Shown here: positions 18,240-26,501 of the stretch, piece after piece
Numbering within the stretch: the stretch's first letter is position 1
How the letters are laid out: every line of letters starts with the position of its first letter
Source of the DNA: Dokdonella sp.
Lineage (GTDB): Bacteria > Pseudomonadota > Gammaproteobacteria > Xanthomonadales > Rhodanobacteraceae
NCBI GenBank assembly: GCA_024707225.1
Contig: JANQAE010000001.1
Location: forward strand, 1,612,001-1,676,000
Reading direction: 5' to 3'
DNA length: 64,000 nucleotides
Made by a program: the position numbers and the translations under genes
Notes under the pieces: model-generated
The model's database searches: none
What the model saw: only the letters and a program-made list of their open reading frames with translations
What the model was told of the DNA's origin: nothing

Positions 18240-18419
18240 ATGAGCCCCGCCACCAAAGTCGGGTTGATCCGGCTTCTAGCTGTCCCGAGTGCCGCCGAAG
18301 CGCTGACGCTGGCGGCCGCAATCAGAAGCGGAATCACGGCCCTGCGCCGGCCGGTCCCCTTGTCGACGGCGGCGCCAACCATCCAAGCGACCAAGCGCAC
18401 CAAACAAGTAGAGGTGTAA
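18240..18419 (+). CDS. Possible small protein upstream of the Sel1-like gene
   Basis: 59 codons (MSPATKVGLIRLLAVPSAAE to KRTKQVEV) with a weakly hydrophobic N-terminal half. The only support is that its TAA stop abuts the GTG start of the next gene, so translation would be coupled. No family recognised; it may be chance. Confidence 0.25.
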   Translation: MSPATKVGLIRLLAVPSAAEALTLAAAIRSGITALRRPVPLSTAAPTIQATKRTKQVEV

Positions 18420-19412
18420 GTGAGCAACGCTCAACGGCCCGAGCCTTCCGACGATCCGGATGGCCGAAGCGACCCAAGCAGACCGACAACAGCTTCCAGC
18501 AATGGAAGGTCCAACTGGCCAAGGATCGGAGCAGCTGCGGTCATCGCGGTGGCGCTCTTCCTTGCCGCTGCTGCGGGATGGCTAGCCGCGTCCTTGCGAA
18601 GCGATGCACAGCAAAGACGTGTATCCGCGCCAGACGTACCGTCGACGAACCCGGCAACGCAGAAGGACGCCCTGCCCTCGCACGCCACGGACGAAGTGTC
18701 CCAACCGCTTGCCAATGCAAGCGCCTCCGCACCCTCGATAGCCGAGTTCTCGGCCGCGCCCGTTGATGCACCTCTGGCTGAGCGAATCGACGCCTTGGAG
18801 GCTGAATCCGGCGCAGGTAGCGGGAGGGCTTCCCTGCAGCTGTACTTCGACCTGGCCGAATGTGCGTTTCTTGAGTCACCGCAAGCGCGTGCAGCCCTGA
18901 GCGAACAGCATAAGTCACAAACGACGGAAGATCTGGCAAATCAGGACTTTTTGCTTTCCCGCATCCAGAAGGCGGTCAAGAATTGCGCTGACGTCGATCC
19001 AAAGCGTGTTGCGGCCTACAAAGACTTTCTGGAGCGCGCCGCCGAGCAAGGCGATCCCTACGCCCAGCTGCTCTATTCGCGAGGCGCTCGGCCCTCTTAC
19101 CAAGAGATTCTCGAAGACCCGCAGCGGGCCGCCGACTACAACGCGCGTGTCTTTCGATACACCACCTCGGCAGCGCATCGCTGTATCCCGGAAGCGCTGT
19201 TCGAGCTTTCGGGTCTTTACGCGACCGGCAGGGGGACCGCCCGGAATCCAACAATGGCCTATGCCCTCTATTGGGTACAGGTATTGCTGGACGGAGGAAT
19301 TCTTGACCCGATCGGAGAACAACGTCAACGAGAGGGATTGGCTATCGAAGAAGTCGTCAAAGCAAAGGCATATGCAGCTTCCTTCTACGGAAATTACTGC
19401 GCACACCATTAG
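18420..19412 (+). CDS. Membrane-anchored protein with Sel1-like repeat
   Basis: 330 residues from GTG with an AGAGG site upstream. It has a polar N-terminus, one membrane helix (IGAAAVIAVALFLAAAAGWLAASL, about residues 36-59), a Pro/Ser/Ala-rich linker, then a helical domain. A Sel1-type motif is visible near the C-terminus (PEALFELSGLYATGRGTARN). The protein should sit in the inner membrane with its helical domain outside. Function unknown; a partner of the small secreted protein 27 bp downstream is possible. Confidence 0.65.
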   Translation: MSNAQRPEPSDDPDGRSDPSRPTTASSNGRSNWPRIGAAAVIAVALFLAAAAGWLAASLRSDAQQRRVSAPDVPSTNPATQKDALPSHATDEVSQPLANASASAPSIAEFSAAPVDAPLAERIDALEAESGAGSGRASLQLYFDLAECAFLESPQARAALSEQHKSQTTEDLANQDFLLSRIQKAVKNCADVDPKRVAAYKDFLERAAEQGDPYAQLLYSRGARPSYQEILEDPQRAADYNARVFRYTTSAAHRCIPEALFELSGLYATGRGTARNPTMAYALYWVQVLLDGGILDPIGEQRQREGLAIEEVVKAKAYAASFYGNYCAHH

Positions 19413-19439
19413 CTTTCATCCAACATTACAGGATGTCTT

Positions 19440-19901
19440 ATGAAGTACATGCTTGTCGCGATATTGCTGCTTCTGCCAGCAGTAGCGAGTGCAACTCACG
19501 TAACCGTGGAATGCGTGTCCTGCGGCGTCGCCTCGCCCATCCCGGATGGAAAGCCATCCGCAGCGGGCACAACCTTGGCAACATTGGAAAACGTCCGCCT
19601 GGAACAACTAGCCACTTATGGATTCGCGATCGGCGACTCCATCATGATTTGCAATGCAACGGTATGCGTCAACTACATCTGGGACGGTCCCCACAGTTGG
19701 ACAGGCCAAGGTCAGCAGCCCCGGCAACCGGCAAGCAATCCACCGGGCGGGGGAGGCACCGGCGGTGGTCCGGGTACCGGCGGCGGCACATGGTGGTCGC
19801 TCGTGTCAGTTTGCGGGTACGTCAACGGCATGCTGGACATCTGCCTGCTGCTGCCGGGATCACAGCCGGGTGATCCGCCGCCGCAAGGCGATGTGAACTA
19901 G
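19440..19901 (+). CDS. Small secreted glycine-rich protein
   Basis: 153 residues. A clear signal peptide (MKYMLVAILLLLPAVASA) precedes a mature region with six cysteines, including VECVSCGV and CNATVCVNY, and a Gly-rich linker of about 20 residues (near GGGGTGGGPGTGGG). No family recognised. It is followed by a strong terminator, so it is the last gene of the unit starting at 18.2-18.4 kb. Confidence 0.6.
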   Translation: MKYMLVAILLLLPAVASATHVTVECVSCGVASPIPDGKPSAAGTTLATLENVRLEQLATYGFAIGDSIMICNATVCVNYIWDGPHSWTGQGQQPRQPASNPPGGGGTGGGPGTGGGTWWSLVSVCGYVNGMLDICLLLPGSQPGDPPPQGDVN

Positions 19902-19916
19902 GACGTGGAGCGTTGA

Positions 19917-19942
19917 GCCCCATCCGTTCGGATGGGGCTTTT
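19917..19942 (+). terminator. Rho-independent terminator
   Basis: GCCCCATCC (19917-19925), loop GTTC, GGATGGGGC (19930-19938), then TTTT. Perfect 9-bp stem with a tetraloop and U run directly after the secreted protein gene. Confidence 0.9.
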
Positions 19943-20074
19943 CAAAAGACTTCCGCGCAGACGAGTCGACCTCGAATCGGAAAAAGATGATTGAAAGTGG
20001 CTTCTGGTCTTGCTGGTCGTATCCGCCGTGTCCTATGCGTAGGTGCCCTCGCGGTTATTGAGACTCGGAGAACA

Positions 20075-20968
20075 ATGGTGACGAGCACGCCTCATCGCGT
20101 TGGTGCGCTGCTGGTCGGCTTGAGCATTGCGACCGCATCGTCGCTGCACGCATCCGAGCGCGTGGCTGCCGCATCCCAGGCTTTCCAGCAGGTGCAGGAC
20201 AATCCGGAGCTGCGCGGCGTTCCGCGCGCGAAGGCCATCGAGGACAGCTATACGCGCCTGTTTTCGCGGTTCGAGTCGGTCGACCTCGCGACGCTGGATG
20301 ATGGAGACCTGCCAGTGTTGTTCGGGGATGCCTATACAGCGGCCTTCTACTCGAAACAACCGCGCCACGTCGACCGCATGGCAGCGCTCGCCGGCGAACT
20401 CGTACGACGCGGCATCGCGACGCCGGCGCAGTGGCGGGATCTGTTTCAAGGCTACGTGCTGGTGCGCCAGTTCGACCGGGCCGAACAGATCCGCACCGCG
20501 CATCCGGCGGTGGGCGCGCCGGTGCCGTCCGTGGATGCGCTCCCGGCCAAGATCGCGGGACCATCGCTGTGGACCGTCGCCGACGGCGGGAGGCGCCTGG
20601 TCGAGCGCCGCGTGGACCTGCGCGATACGTCGATCCTCGTCATCGCCGATCCGGGCTGTAGCTTCACGCAGTGGGCCGCGCGCGATCTGGCGCAGGACGC
20701 CGCGCTGAGCGCGGCGCTGGGCAGCGCCCAATGGATCGTCCCGCAGACCGGCGATCTGGACGCCCGCGCCGTCGCCGCGTGGAATGCCGAGCATCCGGCA
20801 TTCGCAATGAGTTACGTCGTCAACGAGCGCGAATGGCCGATGGTGGCGACGTGGGAGACGCCGACGTTTGTCTTTCTGCGTGACGGGGCCGTCGTCCACG
20901 AAGTCGTCGGCTGGCCGAAAGCGGGCCGCAAGGCCGAACTGCAAACGGGTCTGGACGCCCTTCGGTAG
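20075..20968 (+). CDS. Exported thioredoxin-fold protein
   Basis: 297 residues from ATG 20075 (CGGAG 7 nt upstream). A signal peptide (VGALLVGLSIATASSLHA) precedes a helical domain and a C-terminal thioredoxin-like domain. There LVIADPGCSFTQWAARDL places a single Cys where the redox motif would be, and ETPTFVFLRDG supplies the strand with the cis-Pro. With only one Cys it may be a monothiol reductase, a chaperone or a peroxidase-like protein. It is the last chromosomal gene before the relaxase and converges on it. Confidence 0.7.
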   Translation: MVTSTPHRVGALLVGLSIATASSLHASERVAAASQAFQQVQDNPELRGVPRAKAIEDSYTRLFSRFESVDLATLDDGDLPVLFGDAYTAAFYSKQPRHVDRMAALAGELVRRGIATPAQWRDLFQGYVLVRQFDRAEQIRTAHPAVGAPVPSVDALPAKIAGPSLWTVADGGRRLVERRVDLRDTSILVIADPGCSFTQWAARDLAQDAALSAALGSAQWIVPQTGDLDARAVAAWNAEHPAFAMSYVVNEREWPMVATWETPTFVFLRDGAVVHEVVGWPKAGRKAELQTGLDALR

Positions 20969-21044
20969 GCCGGTCCTCGCGGTCAGCCGACAACCGCCCC
21001 GCCCCGCCCTGCCCGCGTCGGTCGTCGCCAGTGCCGCCGCAGCG

Positions 21045-22997
21045 TCAGCCGACGCTCGGCCCGCGCTGCCGCCCCAACGCCCACGAGGCCTCGCCGCCGC
21101 GCACCGTGGCGGCCAGCGTCTGCCCCAGCCGCGGCTCGATGACCGGCTTCCACGGCACCAACGCAAAGCCGATGCCGTCGTCGAGCATCGCGAACCGCCC
21201 GCTCGCCAGCTGCACGCTGCGCCGGTAGACGCCGCTCACGCGCTGGCCCTCGCCCGCCGGCCGGTAGTCCAGGCCGGTCTCGGCGGCCAGCGCCTGGCCG
21301 GCTTGCGTCAGGTCGCGCTGGCGCAGCCGCGCGAGCAGGCTGCGCGCGAGCAGCAGCCGACCGCCGCGCTTCTCGGCCAGCCCTTCCTCGACCAGGTACT
21401 CGCCGCGCTCGCGCAGCGCCTGTTTCACCTCGCCGCCGAAGCCAACGTCGGCCAGGCCGGCGCCGCCGCCGATCAACTGCTGGTCCAGCCAGGTCGCACC
21501 GATGGCGCGCGTCTGCCGCTCGATGGGCAAGTGCGATTTCAGGTCCACAGGCACGCCGCCGGCGAACCGTCGCGCGTCGTAGCGGCGGCCGTGCTCGGGC
21601 AGGTTGTCCGGCACGGTCCACACGCCGTCCTCCAGGCGCTCGACGATGCCGGCGCGGCGCAGGGCTTCCAGCCGGCGGACGTGCTTCTCGGCGATCCAGC
21701 TCGGATCGCCGCCGTCCAGATACTGCGCGACGACGGACAGGCAATGGTCGGTGCGGTAGACGCCATCGTTGACCAGATCGGCGATCTCCTTGTCCACGGC
21801 GCGGTGGTCGGGTGCGCGCACCTGGACGACGGCCCCGACCGGGTAGTGCTCCAGCTCGGCCTTGGCCGGCAGCGCGACGTAGTGCGCCTTGCCGTCGGCG
21901 CCGTCGACGACCAGGTAGCCGGTGTCGCGCAGCTCGTCGGCCAGCCCCTTGCCGGCGACGCGGCCGACCAGGGGCCGGCCGTCGCCGCCCGGCTGGAAGA
22001 TCGCCAGCTCGCGCGGGCGGCCGCTCATGGCGCGCTGCATGGTGCGCAGGATGTCGCCGCGCTCGCCCAGGGCGCGCAGGGTGGGCTCGATGTCGCGGCG
22101 CAGGGTCCAGGCGCCGGGCTCGCCGTGGTGTTCCTTCGCCAGGCCCATGCGTTGCAGCTGCTGGAGGCGGCCGATGAGCAGTTCCCGGTGCTGCGGCCCG
22201 TGCTTGAGGCGGTTCGTGTCGATCCAGCCGTCGCGGTTCACCTCGCGCGCCAAGGCGCGGTCCAGGCCGGTCCATCGTTCCTGTTCGACTTCGCGCTGCA
22301 TGGCGTGTCGGATCTCCAGTTCGGTGCGCGGGCCGAGCCATTCGGTGGCCAGCTCTGCCGCGCGCTGGCGCATGCCGTGGGCGATGTAGTCGCGCGCGAT
22401 GATGAGGTCGTTGCCGGTCTGGTCCTTGCCGCGCAGCACGACGTGGGTGTGCGGGTTGTCGGTGTTCCAGTGGTCCACTGCAACCCACGTCAATTCCGTC
22501 CCGAGGTCGGCTTCCATCCGCGCCATCAAGTGACGGGTGTAGGTGCGCAGGTCGTCGATCTGTTCGGCGTTTTCGGGTGAGACGATCAGCCGAAATTGGT
22601 GACGGTCGTCGCGGCTGTCGGCCTGGAAGGCACCGAGATCGGCGTCGTCGGTGGCCGGCCCGTAGGCACGCCCCGGCCCGCCCTGGCGGTCCACGCCATC
22701 GCGCTGGATGTAGCGCAGGTGCTTGGCCATCGAGCGCGGCCCGGCCTTGGCGAGGTTGACCAGCCGGACCTTGACGGTCGCACGCTGCGCGTTCGGCCCC
22801 AGCCCGCGTCCGAACCGGGCGGCGACGTGGCCGCGGCCCAGCCGCGCGCCGGGCTGCCGGCCGGCCTTGCCGAGGCGCTTGCCGAGGCCGGCGCCGGCCT
22901 GGTTGGCTTTCCGGAGAACCTGATTGACATAGGTGTCGCCGCGCTGCTTGGGCGGGCCGGGGCGGACGCGGAAGCGGTCGTCGTCGCGGTCAGCCAT
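21045..22997 (-). CDS. rlxS: Relaxase with DUF3363 domain (Tn4371-type RlxS/VirD2)
   Basis: 650 residues from ATG 22997. After a basic N-terminus (GKRLGKAGRQPGARLGRGHV) the relaxase domain shows AKHLRYIQRDGV and the metal-binding three-His motif in HWNTDNPHTHVVLRG (about residues 172-187). The C-terminal half is the DUF3363 region. It should nick oriT and lead the strand in conjugation. In Tn4371-like elements the coupling protein gene traG and the trb operon follow; here the relaxase is the last element gene, so the mating apparatus is absent. The start agrees with the candidate oriT lying just upstream. Confidence 0.9.
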   Translation of the reverse strand: MADRDDDRFRVRPGPPKQRGDTYVNQVLRKANQAGAGLGKRLGKAGRQPGARLGRGHVAARFGRGLGPNAQRATVKVRLVNLAKAGPRSMAKHLRYIQRDGVDRQGGPGRAYGPATDDADLGAFQADSRDDRHQFRLIVSPENAEQIDDLRTYTRHLMARMEADLGTELTWVAVDHWNTDNPHTHVVLRGKDQTGNDLIIARDYIAHGMRQRAAELATEWLGPRTELEIRHAMQREVEQERWTGLDRALAREVNRDGWIDTNRLKHGPQHRELLIGRLQQLQRMGLAKEHHGEPGAWTLRRDIEPTLRALGERGDILRTMQRAMSGRPRELAIFQPGGDGRPLVGRVAGKGLADELRDTGYLVVDGADGKAHYVALPAKAELEHYPVGAVVQVRAPDHRAVDKEIADLVNDGVYRTDHCLSVVAQYLDGGDPSWIAEKHVRRLEALRRAGIVERLEDGVWTVPDNLPEHGRRYDARRFAGGVPVDLKSHLPIERQTRAIGATWLDQQLIGGGAGLADVGFGGEVKQALRERGEYLVEEGLAEKRGGRLLLARSLLARLRQRDLTQAGQALAAETGLDYRPAGEGQRVSGVYRRSVQLASGRFAMLDDGIGFALVPWKPVIEPRLGQTLAATVRGGEASWALGRQRGPSVG

Positions 22998-23433
22998 GAT
23001 CCTACTCCGGCGAAGTCCGGCGCAGCCGGGCGCGGACGGCACGCGCGATCGCCAGCGGCGACGCGGGCATTGCCGACGCCGCGGCACGCGGCGGCTTCCG
23101 GCGCGTGCCGCGCCGCCCCCCCCGTGCAGACTGGATTTCTGGTCGTCGGCGTGCCGCGACCTTTTATCTTGCCTTCCGCCGTTGCCCTCGCCGTTGCCTG
23201 TGCCCTTCGCGGTGGACTCCGGCGGACCGGCGGCGCTGCGCATCGCGCAGCCGCACCGCCGACGAACGCGGCCGCGGCCATTGGCCGCACGCGTTTGAGG
23301 CACACCACCTGCACGTCGGGAGACCCCATGCCAGGCAGCGCGGCGTGCGGCGCGACGGCGCACGCACTGCCGGCGCACCGGCACGGCGACGGCCAGCCGC
23401 ACGACAGGACAGCGCGCAGCGCGTCGGTCGTGC
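22998..23433. other. Intergenic region with candidate oriT
   Basis: This gap between traF and the relaxase gene is where MOB-P type elements carry oriT. TTTTATCTTGCC at 23162-23173 fits the nic consensus YATCYTG/Y, with the cut expected after G23171. An imperfect inverted repeat, GGTCG...CGACC (about 23141-23161), lies immediately before it, as in IncP oriT. The rest is GC-rich without a supported gene. Confidence 0.4.
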
Positions 23434-23964
23434 TCATGGCGATGCGTCCAGCCACAGCGGTTGCGCGCGCCCGATCATGGCGGATGCGTCAATCGGGCCG
23501 AAGTAGCGGCTGTCGAACGACGCCGGATGCGTGCCGAGCAGGAACACCTCACCGGCGCGCAAGGCGCGGCAGTGCCGCCACGCCGGCAGCGGCCGGCCGC
23601 GCCGATCGGTGCGCAGCACCGCGGCAGCCGGCACGCCGTCGATGGTGACGCTGGCGCCGAGCACGCACACGCGCTGCGGCGCGACGGCGCCGACGCGCTT
23701 GAGCAGCGGCACGTTCGACGGCAGGTAGCCGCGGCGCGCGGCAAGGTCGGCGGCAGCGGACGGCAGCCGGACCAGCACGACGTCGCCAGCGCGCAGCGCC
23801 GCGGCGTCGGCCGGCACGATGCGGTACCAGCCGGTCGCCACGCTCGGCGTCGGGTTGTAGACGACGTGCGCGACCGGCTCCACGAACGCCGCCCAGGCCA
23901 GCGCAGCGAGGCCGGCGGCGGTCAGCAGCGCGATGCGCGCGCGGCCGTGCGAACGGCGCGTCAT
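23434..23964 (-). CDS. traF: TraF-type conjugation signal peptidase (S26)
   Basis: 176 residues. One N-terminal membrane helix (IALLTAAGLAALAWAAFV) precedes the S26 motifs: catalytic Ser in NPTPSVATGWYRI, catalytic Lys in PLLKRVGAV, and GEVFLLGTHPASFDSRYFGPI as the final box. TraF of RP4-type systems processes and cyclises the pilin. No pilin or Trb genes are present, so its substrate here is unclear. ATG overlaps the stop of the DUF2840 gene (ATGA). Confidence 0.88.
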   Translation of the reverse strand: MTRRSHGRARIALLTAAGLAALAWAAFVEPVAHVVYNPTPSVATGWYRIVPADAAALRAGDVVLVRLPSAAADLAARRGYLPSNVPLLKRVGAVAPQRVCVLGASVTIDGVPAAAVLRTDRRGRPLPAWRHCRALRAGEVFLLGTHPASFDSRYFGPIDASAMIGRAQPLWLDASP

Positions 23965-24503
23965 CGCAGCGCCCTCCCGGCGAGCCAGGCCGCGTGCCGC
24001 TCGGCCGTATAGGCCGGCAGCGGCAGGTGCGCGGCGAGGCGGTTGCCGAGCGTGCGCCAGTACGCCGGCGCCGCGTCGGTCGGCGCGATACCGAGCGCTT
24101 CGATCGCATCGATCTGCGCGAGCACGGCGCGCACCGCGGCGTCGCCTTCGGCGTGCAGCAGCAGCCGCGCGCCCGGCACGATGCCGCCGATGCGCTGGGC
24201 GGCATCGAACGCCGTGCACGCCTGCACCACCATCAGCTGCCAGCGCACGGTGCCGTAGGCATTGGCCTGCCAGCGCACGCGCGCGAACACGGCGCGCGGC
24301 GCGAACATCGCGACGCGCCGCCAGCGGTCGATCCGGGCGACGCGCAGCGGCTGCCCGAAGCGCAGGTAGACCTTGAAGCGCTGCGCGTAGTAGGCGAGCG
24401 AGACGCGCGTCAGCGGCGGATCGCCAGCGTCGCCGGCGAGCGCAGCGAGCGACGGCGGCGGCAACGCCACCATTGGGGCCACGGCAGAAGACCCTGCGTT
24501 CAC
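23961..24503 (-). CDS. DUF2840 protein of Tn4371-type elements
   Basis: 180 residues from a GTG that overlaps the stop of the methylase gene (GTGA). The sequence (VSLAYYAQRFKVYLRFGQPLRV, FARVRWQANAYGTVRWQLMV) matches the DUF2840 family found next to traF in integrative elements. Role in transfer unknown. It is part of a chain of 4-bp overlaps from parA to traF, so these genes are translated as one coupled operon. Confidence 0.82.
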   Translation of the reverse strand: MNAGSSAVAPMVALPPPSLAALAGDAGDPPLTRVSLAYYAQRFKVYLRFGQPLRVARIDRWRRVAMFAPRAVFARVRWQANAYGTVRWQLMVVQACTAFDAAQRIGGIVPGARLLLHAEGDAAVRAVLAQIDAIEALGIAPTDAAPAYWRTLGNRLAAHLPLPAYTAERHAAWLAGRALR

Positions 24504-25344
24504 GGGGCGTGCTCCGTACGTGCGCTTCCCGATTGCACCGCGATGTCCAGCAGCCGCGCATCGCTCGCAAGCCGCCTGCGCGATGCGTCGGCCATGCCGG
24601 CGTCCTTTTCAATCAACACGGCCGCTACGCCCGCCATCCTTGCGGCAATGCCCAGCGATGCACTGCCGGAAAAGCAATCCACCACGACGCCACCTGGCGG
24701 GCAGGAGTAGCGCACGAGCGGCAGCAGCAGCTCGACCGGTTTCTGCGTCGGATGGATGGCGCGGCGATGCTCGTTTCGCACCTGTAGCACCGACGTCATC
24801 ATCCGCGGGCCGCCATCGATCGAAACGTAGTGGCCGTCATTGATCTGGCCGGTGTGCTGCGGGCGGGTCTTGCGGTGTACGGTCCTCGCCTTGGCGTCGT
24901 GCGTGTACTGCGTCCTTTTGTGGACGGCGAGCCACGGTCCGCGATAGAACTGGACAACGATCTCATGCACACGACGGAATCGATCCGCGTGGAAGCCGGT
25001 GCCGTTCTGCTTCATCCAGATGACGTCCTGCGCGTACTTCCAGCCATGCGTTTTCATCTCCGGAACGACCAAGCTGGACAGCGAGCGGAAGCTGCCGAAG
25101 ATCCAAAGACTGGCGTTCGGCTTGAGCACTCTGGACACCGCGCAACCCAACCGTCGACACCTTTGTCCCACGCCAAACTCGTGACCTGATACGGCGGATC
25201 GGTGATGCCGCAATCGATCGATGACGCAGGCATCGTTGCCAGCGCATCGCGGCAGTCGGCCGTGATGATCTGGATGCCCAAGCGCGCAGGCGTGGCAGTC
25301 GCTTCGCGGTTCAGCTGCCCGATGTCGCGTCGTGCCGTCGTCAT
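24500..25344 (-). pseudogene. DNA N4/N6 methyltransferase, frameshifted
   Basis: The gene starts at ATG 25344 (MTTARRDIGQLNREA) and carries catalytic motif IV, TDPPYQVTSLAWD, in one frame. It continues in a second frame with VSRVLKPNASLWIFG, the target-recognition region and the SAM-binding motif DCFSGSASLGIAAR. The frames join near 25138-25142, where one base appears to be missing (GTTGC.GCGGTGTCC). The order DPPY before FSGSG is the beta class of amino-methyltransferases. If the deletion is real the enzyme is dead; if it is a read error the protein has about 281 residues. The ATG overlaps the stop of the small gene upstream. Confidence 0.8.
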
Positions 25345-25583
25345 CGCGGGTCCTCCGGAAATGCGCGCTCGAGCAATGCGCGCAGCAGCTCGGCAACGGT
25401 CACGCCCTGCGTGAACGCCGAGACTTTGATCCGCGCGCGCAGCGCGGGCGTGATGTCGAGCGTCAGTCGCGCGGTGTAGAGATCGGCCTTCTGAAGCGCA
25501 CCGCCCTCGCCCTGGCGAATCCATGCCTCGGCATGCGGATTCGTCGGCGGGCGCGCGCCGATGCCGATGCGCTTGCCGCTCAT
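25341..25583 (-). CDS. Small ParA-partner-like protein
   Basis: 80 residues from ATG 25583, which overlaps the parA stop (ATGA); its own stop overlaps the methylase ATG. The C-terminal half (LDITPALRARIKVSAFTQGVTVAELLRALLERAF) looks like a ribbon-helix-helix fold. Small RHH proteins often act as the centromere-binding partner of short ParA proteins, so it may be the true partner of this ParA. The larger ParB lies 6 kb away. Function inferred from position and predicted fold. Confidence 0.6.
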   Translation of the reverse strand: MSGKRIGIGARPPTNPHAEAWIRQGEGGALQKADLYTARLTLDITPALRARIKVSAFTQGVTVAELLRALLERAFPEDPR

Positions 25584-26218
25584 GACGGCCACCGCAGCAG
25601 TTCATCGACCAGCGCGGTGATCTCGCGCGCGGCGGCGCTGTCGGGCGCGGTCTCGCGGGCGAGCCGGCCGGCCGCCACGCTGTCGGCGAACACGATGCGC
25701 TGGCGCACCTCGGCGCGCAGCGCCGGCAGCGGCTGGTCGGCGAGCGCGCCGCGCGCCTCGCGGCCGATGACCGTGCGCGCGACACGCCGATTGATGACGA
25801 AGGCCGCGCGCAGCGTCGGCCGGAACACCTGCGCCTCGCGGACCAGCGCGACCATTTCCGCCGATGCCCACAAGTCGTAGGGACTGGGCTGCACCGGTAT
25901 CAGCACGCGCTCGGCCGCCAGCAGCGCCGAGCGCGCCAGCGCGGCGATGCGCGGCGGGCCGTCGATCACGACGTGATCGGCACGCCGGGCCAGCTCCGGC
26001 GCCTCCTGGTGCAGCGTCTCGCGGGCCAGGCCGACGGCGCCGAATAGGCGCGGCAGGCCCTGCTGGGCGCGCCGCTGCGTCCAGTCGAGCGCCGAGCCTT
26101 GCGGGTCGGCATCGAGCAGGATCACCTGCTGGCCGCGCAGCGCCAGCTCGCCGGCCAGGTGCGTGGCGAGCGTGGTCTTGCCGACGCCGCCCTTCTGGTT
26201 GAGCACGGCGACGATCAC
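25580..26218 (-). CDS. parA: ParA-family partition ATPase
   Basis: 212 residues, the usual size for this type, from GTG 26218 (VIVAVLNQKGGVGKTT). The deviant Walker A motif KGGVGKTT, the LLDADPQGSALDWTQRR segment and the VVIDGPPR motif are present. It should keep the excised element in daughter cells. The longer frame (start 26332) adds a low-complexity region overlapping the origin sequences and is rejected. Confidence 0.92.
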   Translation of the reverse strand: MIVAVLNQKGGVGKTTLATHLAGELALRGQQVILLDADPQGSALDWTQRRAQQGLPRLFGAVGLARETLHQEAPELARRADHVVIDGPPRIAALARSALLAAERVLIPVQPSPYDLWASAEMVALVREAQVFRPTLRAAFVINRRVARTVIGREARGALADQPLPALRAEVRQRIVFADSVAAGRLARETAPDSAAAREITALVDELLRWPS

Positions 26219-26501
26219 GGCGCGGTCCTCCGCGCGAGATGGCTGCCGGCGCATCGGCATGCCGGCTGCTTTTGCCGTTGCCGTTGCGGGTGCCGTTGCC
26301 GTTCGGCGGTTATCCACCGCGACGGCGCGCACCTACCAAAAGTTAGAGCTTTAAGCGTTAGAGCGTTAGAGCAGCCGCAAACCCGCGCCGTTACGCGCTT
26401 TGCGGCGATTCGGCACGCCTGATAGCACGAGTCGGACACGCCTGATAGCACGAGCCTTCGCACGCCTGATAGCACGACGCTGTTCACAGGCTGTCTCCCG
26501 G
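26219..26501. other. Probable origin region between repA and parA
   Basis: Besides three iterons (26414-26477) it contains clustered GCGTTAGAGC-type repeats (about 26340-26373), AT-rich compared with its surroundings, and the sequence GGTTATCCCC, which resembles a DnaA box (TTATCCACA-like; another, GGTTATCCACC, is near 26309-26319). Together these suggest an origin used by the excised element. Confidence 0.6.
26414..26477. repeat. Three 17-bp iterons CACGCCTGATAGCACGA
   Basis: Identical copies at 26414-26430, 26437-26453 and 26461-26477, spaced 23-24 bp, so on one face of the helix over about two turns each. They lie 24 bp downstream of the repA stop and are the likely RepA binding sites. 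Confidence 0.85.

Noticed and set aside
18161-18427. 88-codon minus-strand frame upstream of the Sel1-like gene
   Set aside because: No ribosome site or family; it overlaps the start of a better supported plus-strand gene.
20969-21044. Left attachment site of the element
   Set aside because: I found only a 7-base match (GTCCTCG) to the guaA side, which is not significant; the left border is left undefined.
20868-22580. 570-codon plus-strand frame opposite the relaxase
   Set aside because: Antisense to the relaxase with its HTH motif; composition typical of a shadow frame.
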